In this document: positions 32,778 through 39,464 of the stretch, piece after piece | Layout of the letters: each line of letters opens with the position of its first letter | How positions within the stretch are numbered: position 1 is the stretch's first letter | Source: Agromyces mediolanus | GTDB taxonomy: Bacteria > Actinomycetota > Actinomycetes > Actinomycetales > Microbacteriaceae | Assembly: GCF_014648575.1 (NCBI RefSeq) | Contig: NZ_BMRJ01000002.1 | Coordinates: forward strand, 307,884-350,104 | DNA: 42,221 nt | Direction: 5' to 3' | Position numbers and translations under genes: made by a program | The notes under the pieces: model-generated | Databases searched by the model: none | What the model was told of the DNA's origin: nothing | What the model saw: the letters and a program-made list of their open reading frames with translations, nothing else

Positions 32778-33932
32778 TCACGCAGCCCTGCTCCTTCTTC
32801 TGGAACAGCTCGTACATCTCCGGGCCCGGTCCAACGGCACGCGATGCGTCGCGAGGTCCTCCGTGCCGAGCGGATCGTCGGGGTCCTCGACGAGCGGCCG
32901 CAGCGCGTCCTGCCAGGCGTGCACATTGCACTGCCCCATGCGCAGCTGCACCTGCTTGTCGAAGAGTCGCATCATCGGCATGGGGTCCGCCGTTCCCGCG
33001 TACACCCCGACGAGCGACAGGGTGCCGCCGCGGCGCACGGCCTCGATGCCGAGCAGCAGGGCCGCCTGGCGGTCGAGCCCCGCCGAGAGCATGAGCTTGC
33101 GCGCGGCGGCGTCCGGCAGCATCCCGATCGCCCGCTGCATCCCCGAGACGACCGGATTCCCTTTCGCCTCCATGCCGACCGCATCGATGACCGAATCGGG
33201 GCCGTGCCCCTCGGTCGCGTCGAGCAGCGCGGCCAGGGCGTCGTCGTCGAGGTCGAAGGTCTCGGCGCCGTAGCGCTCCGCGAGGAGCCGGCGCTCGGGC
33301 ACCGGATCGATCGCGAGCACCCGGAGCCCGCGATGCCGGGCGATCCGCACGCAGAGCTGCCCGACCGGGCCGAGGCCGAGCACCGCGACGGTGCCGCCGG
33401 GCGGAACCGCCGCGTACTCGACGCCCTGCCACGCGGTCGGCAGCACATCGCTCAGGAACAGATAGCGGTCGTCCGGCAGCTCGTGACCGACGACCACCGC
33501 GTTCGCGTCGGCCCGGCGCACGCGCAGGTACTCGGCCTGGCCGCCGGGCACCGAGCCGTAGAGCTCGGTGTAGCCGTAGAGCTGTGCGCCCGTGCCGTAG
33601 TCGCGGTTCTGCGTCGTCTCGCACTGCGTCGTGAGCCCGAGCCGGCACATGGCGCACTCGCCGCAGGCGATGGCGAAGGGCACCACCACGCGGTCGCCGA
33701 GTGCGACACGGCGCACGTCCCGGCCGACCTCGACGACGACCCCCATGGCTTCGTGCCCCAGCACGTCGCCGCGGTGCAGGAACGGGCCCAGCACCCCGTA
33801 CAAGTGCAGATCCGATCCGCAGATCGCGGTCGAGGTGACCCGGATGATGACATCGCCCGGTTCTTCGATCGCGGGATCCGGGATGCTCTCGACGGAGACG
33901 TGCTGCGGGGCCTGCCAGGTGAGTGCTCGCAT
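32778..33932 (-). CDS. Zinc-dependent alcohol dehydrogenase with frameshifted C-terminus
   Basis: A 384-residue medium-chain zinc dehydrogenase. Catalytic-zinc residues are in ICGSDLHLY and GHEAMG, the four structural-zinc cysteines in CGECAMCRLGLTTQC, and the NAD site in VLGLGPVGQLC. The frame runs normally to THRVPLD, then ends in 17 unrelated Arg/Cys/Ser-rich residues. The neighbouring frame reads PEMYELFQKKEQGC and VKVVLKP, the usual family ending, and stops at 32758, overlapping the P450 GTG by 4 nt. One base seems to be missing around 32825-32835, in a GC run. Most of the enzyme is intact, so it may still fold. A sequencing error is possible. Substrate unknown; it could act on P450 products. 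Confidence 0.85.
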   Translation of the reverse strand: MRALTWQAPQHVSVESIPDPAIEEPGDVIIRVTSTAICGSDLHLYGVLGPFLHRGDVLGHEAMGVVVEVGRDVRRVALGDRVVVPFAIACGECAMCRLGLTTQCETTQNRDYGTGAQLYGYTELYGSVPGGQAEYLRVRRADANAVVVGHELPDDRYLFLSDVLPTAWQGVEYAAVPPGGTVAVLGLGPVGQLCVRIARHRGLRVLAIDPVPERRLLAERYGAETFDLDDDALAALLDATEGHGPDSVIDAVGMEAKGNPVVSGMQRAIGMLPDAAARKLMLSAGLDRQAALLLGIEAVRRGGTLSLVGVYAGTADPMPMMRLFDKQVQLRMGQCNVHAWQDALRPLVEDPDDPLGTEDLATHRVPLDRARRCTSCSRRRSRAA

Positions 33933-34354
33933 GCTCCGGGTCTACCGGGCGGCAGAAGACTCGGACAGGGCCTTGACAGCCCTGGTGGCCGGTACCGGTG
34001 CCGCTCCGCGTCCGCCGCTTCCGCGAGGAATCATCACGATGCGGTAGACTTCGCGGGCAGTTCTTCCGGTGCGCGCGCCGGCCGTCGGGCTCGTCGTTTC
34101 GAGTCCCGCCCGCCGCTCCGGTCCCCGTCCGTTCGTCGAGGCGAAGGGGCGGGATTCTCGCCGCTCGGTGGCCGTTCTGCCCCGGAATCTCGGACTTTGC
34201 CCCCCGTTTTGGGTGGATTCTCGACGATTCGGGCGTGGGGGCGCCGATAGGCTCGTTTTGTCTGATTCCCGTGAACGAGAGTCCGGATATGAGGGGTGCG
34301 TTTGTCGGGGCCACCCCGGCACCAACACTCCGGGTACACTCCCTGCGGCGTCGC
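33933..34354. other. 422-nt intergenic region between adh and the DUF998-like gene
   Basis: No convincing gene on either strand. Close to adh there is an inverted repeat CAGGGC-N7-GCCCTG (33966-33984) that could be an operator for adh. Close to the other gene a TACACT hexamer (34335-34340) is a possible -10. The middle is GC-rich but slightly less coding-like, with no terminator or RNA fold that I could support. Confidence 0.5.
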
Positions 34355-35755
34355 ATGGCGGCCCCGGATTGCGCCGGTCGTGAAGATCACGTCCGGCTGA
34401 ACGGCGAGCGTTCGAGCGCCTCGCTCCCCGAGGTGCGCACGGAGACCGTGCGGGTCGCGGAAGCGGCATCCGATCCACTGGCCGCCATCGCCCTGCGTTC
34501 GTCCCGCGCCCTCCGACGCATCTTCGTGCTGGGGATCGCCCTCGCCTTCGGCATCGTCTTCGCCCGACTGCTCAGCGTCGAGGGACGCGGGCTCGGCTTC
34601 GACGCCCAGTCGCACGCCCTCGGCGGCTGGGGCGCCGCCGACGCCGCGGTCATGCCGCTCGCGGCGCTCGGGGCGGTCGCCGTCGCGATGCTGCTCCTCG
34701 TCGTCTCCGCCTCGGAGGAGCGGCTCGCCGCCGTCATGCGCTTCGGGCTCCCGGGCTTCGACGACCGGGCCAGGGCCATCGCGAACGGCATGGTCTGGGC
34801 CGGCATCGCCCTGCTCGCGGTGCACTTCGCGGCGCCGGCGTTCGCGTGGATGCCGGGCGGGCACGAGGCCGCCGGCGTGCTCCTCGGCACGGTGCTCGGC
34901 GCGGGCACCGCCAGGCTCCACCACCAGGCGATCGGCCACGAGGCCTACCGCACCTTCAATCTCGTCTCCATGCTGCTCGCCGCCGGCAGCCTCGGCGCCA
35001 TGTCCATCACGCCGACGGGCGAGTGGTGGACCTTGAACTTCAGCACGCTCGGCACGAGCGACGACCTCGCCGCCGCGAGCTTCAACGTGGGGATCGTGAT
35101 CGCGGGGCTCGGCATGGCCGTGCTCGGCCCGGCGCTCACCCGGGCCCTCGGCGAGGCGCGCTTCGCCGCCCGCCGGGGCGGGCTCGGCGCCGCGCGGGTC
35201 CTCATCGCGGTGATCGGCGCGAGCCTCGCGGGCGTCGGCCTCGTGCCGATCGACACCGACACGCTGCTGCACAACGTCTTCGCCTGCGCCGCGGCGGCCG
35301 GCTTCGCCGGGCTCGCCGGGTGCGTCCGGGCGTTCGCCCGGCGGATGCCGCGCACCCTCGTCGTGCTGTCCTTCGTCTTCCTCGGCATCGAGGTCGCGGC
35401 CATGTTCGCGTACCAGGTGCTCGGTCTGTTCAACCTGACGGTGTTCGAGATCGTCGCGTTCACCCTCGTCTTCGCCTGGCTCATCGCCCTCGTCGCCACG
35501 ACGCACGCCCACCCCGCGGCGGAGCCCCACGAGCTCGGGCTCGCGACCGCCGCGGTCGCCGCTCACGCGCACGCGGTGCCGCGCCGTCGCCTCGTTCCGG
35601 CGGCGTCGGCCGTGCTCGGCCGGCCCGCCGGCCGCGACGACGAAGCCAGGCTGCGCGGCCCGCGCGGGGTCGGCTCGGACCGCCCCCGCCGTCTCGGAGT
35701 GCACAGCGCGGATGCCTCGGCCGACGACCCTCCGGACCACGCGGCGCTCGTCTGA
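34355..35755 (+). CDS. DUF998-like integral membrane protein
   Basis: A 466-residue protein from the ATG at 34355, which is uncertain: a GTG at 34433 would remove 26 residues, and the frame is open back to 33998. About ten hydrophobic helices run from residue ~60 to ~390. The DUF998-like signature lies in SLAGVGLVPIDTDTLLHNVFA and in AAGSLGAMSITPTGEWWTLNFSTLG. The last ~80 residues are hydrophilic and rich in Arg, Ala and Asp. The biochemical role is unknown. A TACACT box 14 nt before the ATG supports this start weakly. Confidence 0.7.
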   Translation: MAAPDCAGREDHVRLNGERSSASLPEVRTETVRVAEAASDPLAAIALRSSRALRRIFVLGIALAFGIVFARLLSVEGRGLGFDAQSHALGGWGAADAAVMPLAALGAVAVAMLLLVVSASEERLAAVMRFGLPGFDDRARAIANGMVWAGIALLAVHFAAPAFAWMPGGHEAAGVLLGTVLGAGTARLHHQAIGHEAYRTFNLVSMLLAAGSLGAMSITPTGEWWTLNFSTLGTSDDLAAASFNVGIVIAGLGMAVLGPALTRALGEARFAARRGGLGAARVLIAVIGASLAGVGLVPIDTDTLLHNVFACAAAAGFAGLAGCVRAFARRMPRTLVVLSFVFLGIEVAAMFAYQVLGLFNLTVFEIVAFTLVFAWLIALVATTHAHPAAEPHELGLATAAVAAHAHAVPRRRLVPAASAVLGRPAGRDDEARLRGPRGVGSDRPRRLGVHSADASADDPPDHAALV

Positions 35756-35853
35756 GCCGTCCCGTCCGTCGCCGGGAATCCCTGCCGGAGCCCGACGTTG
35801 CACCTGGTGACGGCGCCGCGCAGCCCTGCGCGGCCGAGGGAGCGGAGGAGCGC

Positions 35854-36156
35854 ATGAGCGAGGAGATCGAGCTGGCGGAGGTCGCCGAGCGGTCGCGGTA
35901 CGAGATCCGGTCCGGCGGGGAGGTCGCCGGCTTCGCGATGTACCGGCGCGCTGCAGGCCGGACGACCTTCACGCACACGATCGTGAAGCCCGAGTTCGAG
36001 GGGAAGGGCATCGGCAGCCGGCTCGCCCGCTTCGCCCTCGACGACACGGTCGCGCGCGGCGAGCGGATCGTGCCCGAGTGCCCGTTCATCCGGGCCTACC
36101 TCGAGCGGCATCCGGAGTACGCCGACGCCGTGGACCCCGTCGAGCCGACCGCGTAG
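35854..36156 (+). CDS. Small GNAT-fold N-acetyltransferase (YidJ/COG2388 type)
   Basis: A 100-residue compact GNAT protein. The order is VAGFAMYRRAAGRTTFTHTIVKPEFEGKGIGSRLARFALDD, where the acetyl-CoA P-loop is EGKGIGSRL, then PECPFIRAYLERHPEY at the C-terminus, the typical ending of this minimal family. Members bind acetyl-CoA; their acceptors are unknown. The ATG at 35854 has GGAGG 5 nt upstream. It stands 98 nt after the membrane protein and before the CsoR-like operator. Confidence 0.9.
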   Translation: MSEEIELAEVAERSRYEIRSGGEVAGFAMYRRAAGRTTFTHTIVKPEFEGKGIGSRLARFALDDTVARGERIVPECPFIRAYLERHPEYADAVDPVEPTA

Positions 36157-36200
36157 GGCTCGCCAGCTCGGCATTCAGCGTGGCGTTCAGCGAGGATTCA

Positions 36201-36219
36201 GATACCCCCTGGGTATCCT
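36201..36219 (+). promoter_or_regulatory. CsoR/CstR-like operator overlapping a -10 box
   Basis: GATACCC-CCT-GGGTATC (36201-36217) is a perfect 7-bp-arm inverted repeat with a G/C centre, the layout of copper (CsoR) or persulfide (CstR) sensor operators. TATCCT (36214-36219), overlapping its right arm, could be the -10 of the following two-gene unit. The regulator gene itself is not in the window. Confidence 0.6.
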
Positions 36220-36299
36220 GGACCCGTCGGAACCCGGCGCTCCCGTCGAACGGGACCGTCCCGGGCCGGCGACCTCGATCCCCTTCGAACGGAGTACCC

Positions 36300-36485
36300 A
36301 TGTGCCGAGCTGTGACCTGCCGAACCTGCCAGAAGACGACCTGGGCGGGGTGCGGACAGCACGTCGGCGCGGTCAAGGCGAGCGTCCCCGCGGGGCAGTG
36401 GTGCGCCGGCACCCACACGCAGGCCCAGATCGACGCCGCGAAGGCGAGCCGCGGCGGATTCCTGGCCCGGCTCTTCGGCCGCTGA
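36300..36485 (+). CDS. Small cysteine-rich protein
   Basis: A 61-residue protein with the N-terminal pattern CRAVTCRTCQKTTWAGCGQH (Cys2, Cys7, Cys10, Cys18 and His21), which could hold one zinc or copper ion or reactive thiols. A further Cys40-containing segment and a basic C-terminus ending in a Leu/Phe-rich helix follow. The sequence looks like a short, widely occurring actinobacterial family without an assigned function. The ATG at 36300 has GGAG 5 nt upstream. It lies behind the CsoR-like operator and 7 nt before the DUF4395 gene, which suggests a role in metal or sulfur stress. Confidence 0.8.
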   Translation: MCRAVTCRTCQKTTWAGCGQHVGAVKASVPAGQWCAGTHTQAQIDAAKASRGGFLARLFGR

Positions 36486-36492
36486 CCGCTCC

Positions 36493-36972
36493 GTGATCAA
36501 CGAGCGGGCCGCCCGCGCAGGAGCGGGCCTCCTGCTCCTGCCGGGCCTCGTCCTCTACGTCACGGCCGCCCATCAGGGCTCCGCCGACGTCCTGAAGCCG
36601 TTCGGCGCGGTCTTCGTCGTCGACATGATGCTCCGCGTGCTGCTCGGCGAGCGGTGGGCGCCCTCGCTCGTGCTCGGCGGGCTCATCGTGCGACGTCAGC
36701 GGCCGGAGTGGGTCGGCGCCCGCCAGAAGCGATTCGCCTGGTGGCTCGGCTACGGCCTCGGCCTCACCGCGTGCCTCGCGACCGGGCTCCTGCAGGCCCC
36801 GCTGTGGGTGACGCTCGCGCTCTGCGGACTCTGCCTCTCGCTGCTGTTCCTCGAGACCGCGTTCGGCATCTGGGTCGGCTGCGCGCTGCAGTCGCGCCTC
36901 AGCAGGCACGCGCCGACGAACTGCCCCGGCGGCGCCTGTCCGAGCCACCGCGGAACGCGGTCCGCGCCCTGA
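36493..36972 (+). CDS. DUF4395-family membrane protein
   Basis: A 159-residue protein with three to four membrane helices (~10-28, ~34-52, ~82-102, ~105-128). The sequence INERAARAGAGLLLL at the start and ETAFGIWVGC at the end of the last helix match the DUF4395 layout, whose conserved C-terminal Cys follows FGxxxGC. DUF4395 genes often lie by thioredoxin or sulfurtransferase genes (established association, from memory). The GTG at 36493 starts 7 nt after the small Cys-rich gene, so they form one operon. A tail with two more Cys (NCPGGACPSH) could bind metal. Confidence 0.78.
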   Translation: MINERAARAGAGLLLLPGLVLYVTAAHQGSADVLKPFGAVFVVDMMLRVLLGERWAPSLVLGGLIVRRQRPEWVGARQKRFAWWLGYGLGLTACLATGLLQAPLWVTLALCGLCLSLLFLETAFGIWVGCALQSRLSRHAPTNCPGGACPSHRGTRSAP

Positions 36973-37176
36973 ATCGCACCACCGCATGTCACCCGTTCCG
37001 GGGGCGGCACACGGCGCGCGGCGGGGATACGATTCACCCAAACCCGAGTCGGGAACCCGAACCCGACATGCCCGCCATCCGTGGTGGCCGCGGTGCGCCC
37101 TCGCGCGCCCCGCTCGGGAGGTTGCTCGTCGAGCTCAGTTCGGGTCGCTCGGCGGGGAGGGCCTCCCCGGAGGCCG
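36973..37176. other. Non-coding stretch after the DUF4395 gene
   Basis: Part of a 386-nt gap between convergent genes. It is GC-rich with short inverted C/G runs (for example around 37040-37065 and 37150-37172), but no gene, tRNA or clear promoter is seen. The terminator hairpin and the 53-bp tandem repeats follow. Confidence 0.5.
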
Positions 37177-37210
37177 CGGTGGGGCGGGAGGTAGGGTTCC
37201 CGCCCCACCG
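37177..37210. terminator. 13-bp perfect hairpin between convergent genes
   Basis: CGGTGGGGCGGGA (37177-37189) pairs exactly with 37198-37210 around an 8-nt loop. It lies between the DUF4395 gene and the convergent MarR gene and can end transcription in both directions. No T tract follows. Confidence 0.65.
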
Positions 37211-37336
37211 TCATTCGCGGCAATCGTGGACCGGCGGGTTCCCGTCGCGCCGCGGGTCGGCCGTCATTCGCGGCAATCGTGGACCGGCGGGTTCCCGTCG
37301 CGCCGCGGGCCGGCCGTCATTCGCCCGGGTTCCCGT
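37208..37336. repeat. 53-bp tandem repeat (two full copies plus a partial third)
   Basis: Unit 1 (37208-37260) and unit 2 (37261-37313) differ at a single base (GGGTCGG versus GGGCCGG). A third copy starts at 37314 with CCGTCATTCG, lacks about 16 internal bases, and resumes with CGGGTTCCCGT to 37336. The array sits in the gap downstream of the MarR gene stop (37359). Near identity points to a recent tandem duplication. Confidence 0.95.
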
Positions 37337-37358
37337 GGTTCGCCCGTCGTGCGCCGCG

Positions 37359-37835
37359 TCAGTCCTCGTCGTCGGGCTTGATGACCGGCGCGCCCGCTTC
37401 GGCGGCGCCCTGGCGCAGGCGCGTGGTGAGCCGGATCAGCGTGCGCAGCTCCTCCTCGTCGAGCGAGGCGCCCATGTGCTCGGTGATCGACTGCATGTGC
37501 TCGACCGCGACGCGGCGGAACAGGTCGAAGCCCTCCGCAGTGATGGAGACGATGGTGCCGCGGCCGTCGTCCGGATCCTCGCTCTTCACCAGCAGGCCGC
37601 GGGCGGCGAGCCGGTCGACGAGCCGGCTGACGCTCGGCTGCGTGATCAGCACCGAGCGGTTGAGCTCCTTCAGGCGCAGTCGCCGGCCGGGCGCGCGGGA
37701 GATGTTGAACAGCACGTCGTACTCGTTCATCGAGATGACCGAGGACGGGAAGTCCCGCTGCAGGGCCCGCATGACGGTCACCTGGGCGCGGAACAGCGAT
37801 TCCCAGGCCGCGACGGTGAGCTGCCGATCGACCAC
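37359..37835 (-). CDS. MarR-family transcriptional regulator
   Basis: A 158-residue MarR protein. Residues ~28-105 form the winged helix with NEYDVLFNISRAPGRRLRLKELNRSVLITQPSVSRLVDRLAARGLL and the wing SEDPDDGRGTIVSITAEG. The conserved DxR is DGRG. The C-terminus carries an acidic tail (KPDDED). The start is the GTG at 37835 with GGGAG 7 nt upstream. No transporter or enzyme gene is immediately adjacent, so its target is unclear. Confidence 0.88.
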   Translation of the reverse strand: MVDRQLTVAAWESLFRAQVTVMRALQRDFPSSVISMNEYDVLFNISRAPGRRLRLKELNRSVLITQPSVSRLVDRLAARGLLVKSEDPDDGRGTIVSITAEGFDLFRRVAVEHMQSITEHMGASLDEEELRTLIRLTTRLRQGAAEAGAPVIKPDDED

Positions 37836-37896
37836 GTGGTGCTCCCTTCGTCAGCGCGCAAGCGCGCTACCCAGAATAAGGGGCCCGGACACGGTT

Positions 37897-37930
37897 GAGG
37901 GCCGGTCGTAGAGGCTGACGACCGGCCCTC
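37897..37930. terminator. 13-bp perfect hairpin
   Basis: GAGGGCCGGTCGT (37897-37909) pairs exactly with 37918-37930 around an 8-nt loop. Viewed from the minus strand it lies 240 nt after the stop of the OmpR-type gene and 62 nt before the MarR start. It is a second terminator or a leader hairpin of the MarR gene. Confidence 0.6.
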
Positions 37931-38127
37931 GCCCTTGCACCAAGAGTGTCCTGCAATCACATTCCACACCGCCCGCCACAGCAAACGAGCGGTGCGAGAT
38001 CGAATATATAACAGAAAGGTAACGGGCGCCAGACCCGCCCGGAAATCTCTGCGGCGGCCCACAGGTGGCGCGGAGGAGATCCGCTCTGCGGGAGGATGCC
38101 TCGGCGCGAATCATCCTCCGGGAAGGC
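37931..38127. other. Non-coding stretch with an AT-rich patch and GGGAGGATG repeats
   Basis: No gene is seen. An AT-rich patch (about 37990-38025) stands out and could hold a promoter. From 38089 on, copies of GGGAGGATG and its complement alternate with the terminator hairpin that follows. Confidence 0.45.
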
Positions 38128-38158
38128 GAACATCCTCCCGCCGAGCGGGAGGATGTTC
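38128..38158 (-). terminator. 14-bp perfect hairpin after the OmpR-type regulator
   Basis: A perfect 14-bp inverted repeat (38128-38141 with 38145-38158) with a 3-nt loop begins 12 nt after the stop codon of the minus-strand gene at 38170. It is well placed to end that transcript. The arms contain CATCCTCCCG, which is also found nearby in variant copies. Confidence 0.75.
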
Positions 38159-38169
38159 AGTGCCTGATC

Positions 38170-38934
38170 TCAGAAGACGTCGGGGCTCGGCGTGGAGGCC
38201 TGGCGGATCGAGACGTCGGCGTGCCGGTCGAAGCGGTAGCCGAGGCCGCGCACGGTGCGCACGATGTCCTGGTAGTGCGCGAGCTTCGAGCGCAGGCGGC
38301 GCACGTGCACGTCGATGGTGCGCTCGCTCGGGGCCTCGTCGTCGGCGTTCCAGAGGCTGTCGATGAGCTCGTGCCGGTCGATCGTGCGGCCCTCGCGGAG
38401 CACGAGGTACTGCAGGAGCTCGAACTCCTTGTACGTGAGGCCGGCGGGCTCGCCGTCGAGCAGCACCCGCTTGCGGGAGATGTCGATGATGACGCCGTTC
38501 GGGTGGCGGTCGCTGTCGTCGCGCACGTCGCCCTGGGCCTCGCGCTGCTTGGCGAGCGCGGCCGGGTCCTGGAGGGCGAGGCGCACGACGTCGACGTCGC
38601 GGCCGCCGGCACCCTCGGGAGCGAGGGCGACGGCCGCGTAGGTCTCGGCGGAGGGGGCGACCTCGGCCGTCAGCCGGCGCAGGGCCTCGACGATGCGGTG
38701 CAGCGTCGTGCCGTCCTCGGTGGCCTTGTTCTCGTCGATGCCGACGTAGAGCACGAAGCCGCGGGCCTCGGTGCCCTCGGGCACGGCGCGGACGCGGGGA
38801 GCGGGGGAGGCGAGCTCGGCGGCCGGAGCGGCGAGGCGGGCGATGGGGGCGCCGTCGGCGATGGCGCGGACCGGGGCGGCCGAGATGCTGGGGGCGGTGC
38901 GAGCGGTGGGAGCGGAAGCGAGTGCGAGCGACAT
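38170..38934 (-). CDS. OmpR/PhoB-type winged-helix regulator without receiver domain
   Basis: A 254-residue protein. Residues 1-55 are Ala/Pro-rich and disordered, 58-130 form an alpha/beta domain with no phospho-acceptor pattern (FVLYVGIDENKATEDGTTLHRIVEALRRL), and ~145-240 are a clear PhoB-type DNA-binding domain (LTYKEFELLQYLVLREGRTIDRHELIDSLW, RTIDVHVRRLRSKL, VRGLGYRF). It therefore is not a usual two-component response regulator, and no histidine kinase is adjacent. The ATG at 38934 has AAGGA about 10 nt upstream. A leaderless short ORF with a Cys-rich end lies 156 nt upstream and may control it. Target genes unknown. Confidence 0.85.
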   Translation of the reverse strand: MSLALASAPTARTAPSISAAPVRAIADGAPIARLAAPAAELASPAPRVRAVPEGTEARGFVLYVGIDENKATEDGTTLHRIVEALRRLTAEVAPSAETYAAVALAPEGAGGRDVDVVRLALQDPAALAKQREAQGDVRDDSDRHPNGVIIDISRKRVLLDGEPAGLTYKEFELLQYLVLREGRTIDRHELIDSLWNADDEAPSERTIDVHVRRLRSKLAHYQDIVRTVRGLGYRFDRHADVSIRQASTPSPDVF

Positions 38935-38966
38935 GACGGATTCCTTGCGTTGCGGGTGCAGCGATC

Positions 38967-38984
38967 GACCCCGTCGTCGGGGTC
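38967..38984 (-). promoter_or_regulatory. Leader hairpin between the short Cys ORF and the regulator gene
   Basis: GACCCCG-TCGT-CGGGGTC is a 7-bp perfect stem located 33 nt before the regulator start codon. With the GGCC...GGCC pairing around 38995-39020 it could form alternative structures in the leader. A role in attenuation is inferred only from position. Confidence 0.35.
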
Positions 38985-39090
38985 TGCGAACTGGCCGAAG
39001 AGGGCCGGGCGAGCGCCTGGGCGGCGGCTCAGAGGAGTCCGGGCGATCTGGATGCGGATCGGCGGCGGGACTCGGCGAAGAGGTCGCGGG

Positions 39091-39192
39091 TCAGCGGCAC
39101 ATTCGACAACACGTGCCTGCACGCGCCGACATCATCATGTCGGCAGTCCTGTTCACCTCGCGGGTGGTCAGGGTGCGTGCGGTGTCGGTCAT
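39091..39192 (-). CDS. Leaderless short ORF with Cys-rich C-terminus (candidate leader peptide)
   Basis: A 33-codon ORF. A TTGACA (-35, complement of 39222-39227), a 17-bp spacer and TTGACT (-10, complement of 39199-39204) end exactly 6 nt before the ATG at 39192, so it would be translated from the 5' end of the mRNA. The peptide ends GTCCRMCR, three Cys codons among the last six before the stop. Leaderless short ORFs with Cys tracts act as cysteine-responsive attenuators in mycobacteria (established). Here the next gene on the strand is the OmpR-type regulator, 156 nt on. No ribosome site is present. The Cys tail and promoter are visible; the attenuation role is inferred. Confidence 0.55.
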   Translation of the reverse strand: MTDTARTLTTREVNRTADMMMSARAGTCCRMCR

Positions 39193-39227
39193 GGGGAGAG
39201 TCAATCGGAGCCACGAGCATGTGTCAA
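39193..39227 (-). promoter_or_regulatory. Promoter of the leaderless Cys ORF
   Basis: On the minus strand: TTGACA (39227-39222), 17 bp, TTGACT (39204-39199), then 6 nt to the ATG at 39192. The -35 is a perfect consensus hexamer and the spacing is ideal. This is the best-formed promoter in the window. Confidence 0.65.
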
Positions 39228-39412
39228 TTCGTGACCGCGGGATGACGGGGTGTGACGTCGCACGCGGTGCATCGGCATCCGGGCGTCGCGCAACCCTCTC
39301 GCCCGCGACCGCTCGAGATCGAAGAATCAACGAGAAAGCGACTTAGGAAAAAATCTTCTGCACCGGGGTCCCGGGCTGGCGCGGCGGCGCTCGAAGATCC
39401 TTCGCATATAGC
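39228..39412. other. Non-coding stretch between the short ORF promoter and upp terminator
   Basis: Mixed composition with an AT-rich run (about 39325-39360) that includes six consecutive A on the plus strand, i.e. a T tract for minus-strand transcripts leaving upp. A small hairpin CGAAG-ATC-CTTCG lies at about 39391-39405. No gene is supported. Confidence 0.4.
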
Positions 39413-39444
39413 ACGACGGGCACCTCGATCGAGGCGCCCGTCGT
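39413..39444 (-). terminator. Terminator hairpin after upp
   Basis: ACGACGGGC (39413-39421) pairs with GCCCGTCGT (39436-39444), and after one mismatch the inner CCTCGATCGAGG continues the stem. It lies 20 nt downstream of the upp stop on the minus strand, in the expected place for its terminator. Confidence 0.75.
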
Positions 39445-39464
39445 CGAAACAGGGGAGGGATGAC

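Noticed and set aside
33933..34354. A structured RNA or riboswitch in the long gap between adh and the DUF998-like gene.
   Set aside because: Only a short inverted repeat was found by eye; no known riboswitch core or conserved stem pattern could be recognised.
34034..35803. A 589-codon minus-strand frame opposite the DUF998-like gene.
   Set aside because: Highly charged Arg/Glu/Gly composition with no hydrophobic core or motif; the plus strand gives clear membrane helices.
36198..36500. A 100-codon minus-strand frame opposite the small Cys-rich gene.
   Set aside because: The plus-strand gene has a ribosome site, an operator and a patterned Cys/His arrangement; the minus frame has none.
39029..39220. 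A 63-codon minus-strand frame overlapping the Cys-tailed short ORF.
   Set aside because: It lacks a ribosome site and its ATG falls between the -35 and -10 of the promoter that fits the ORF starting at 39192.
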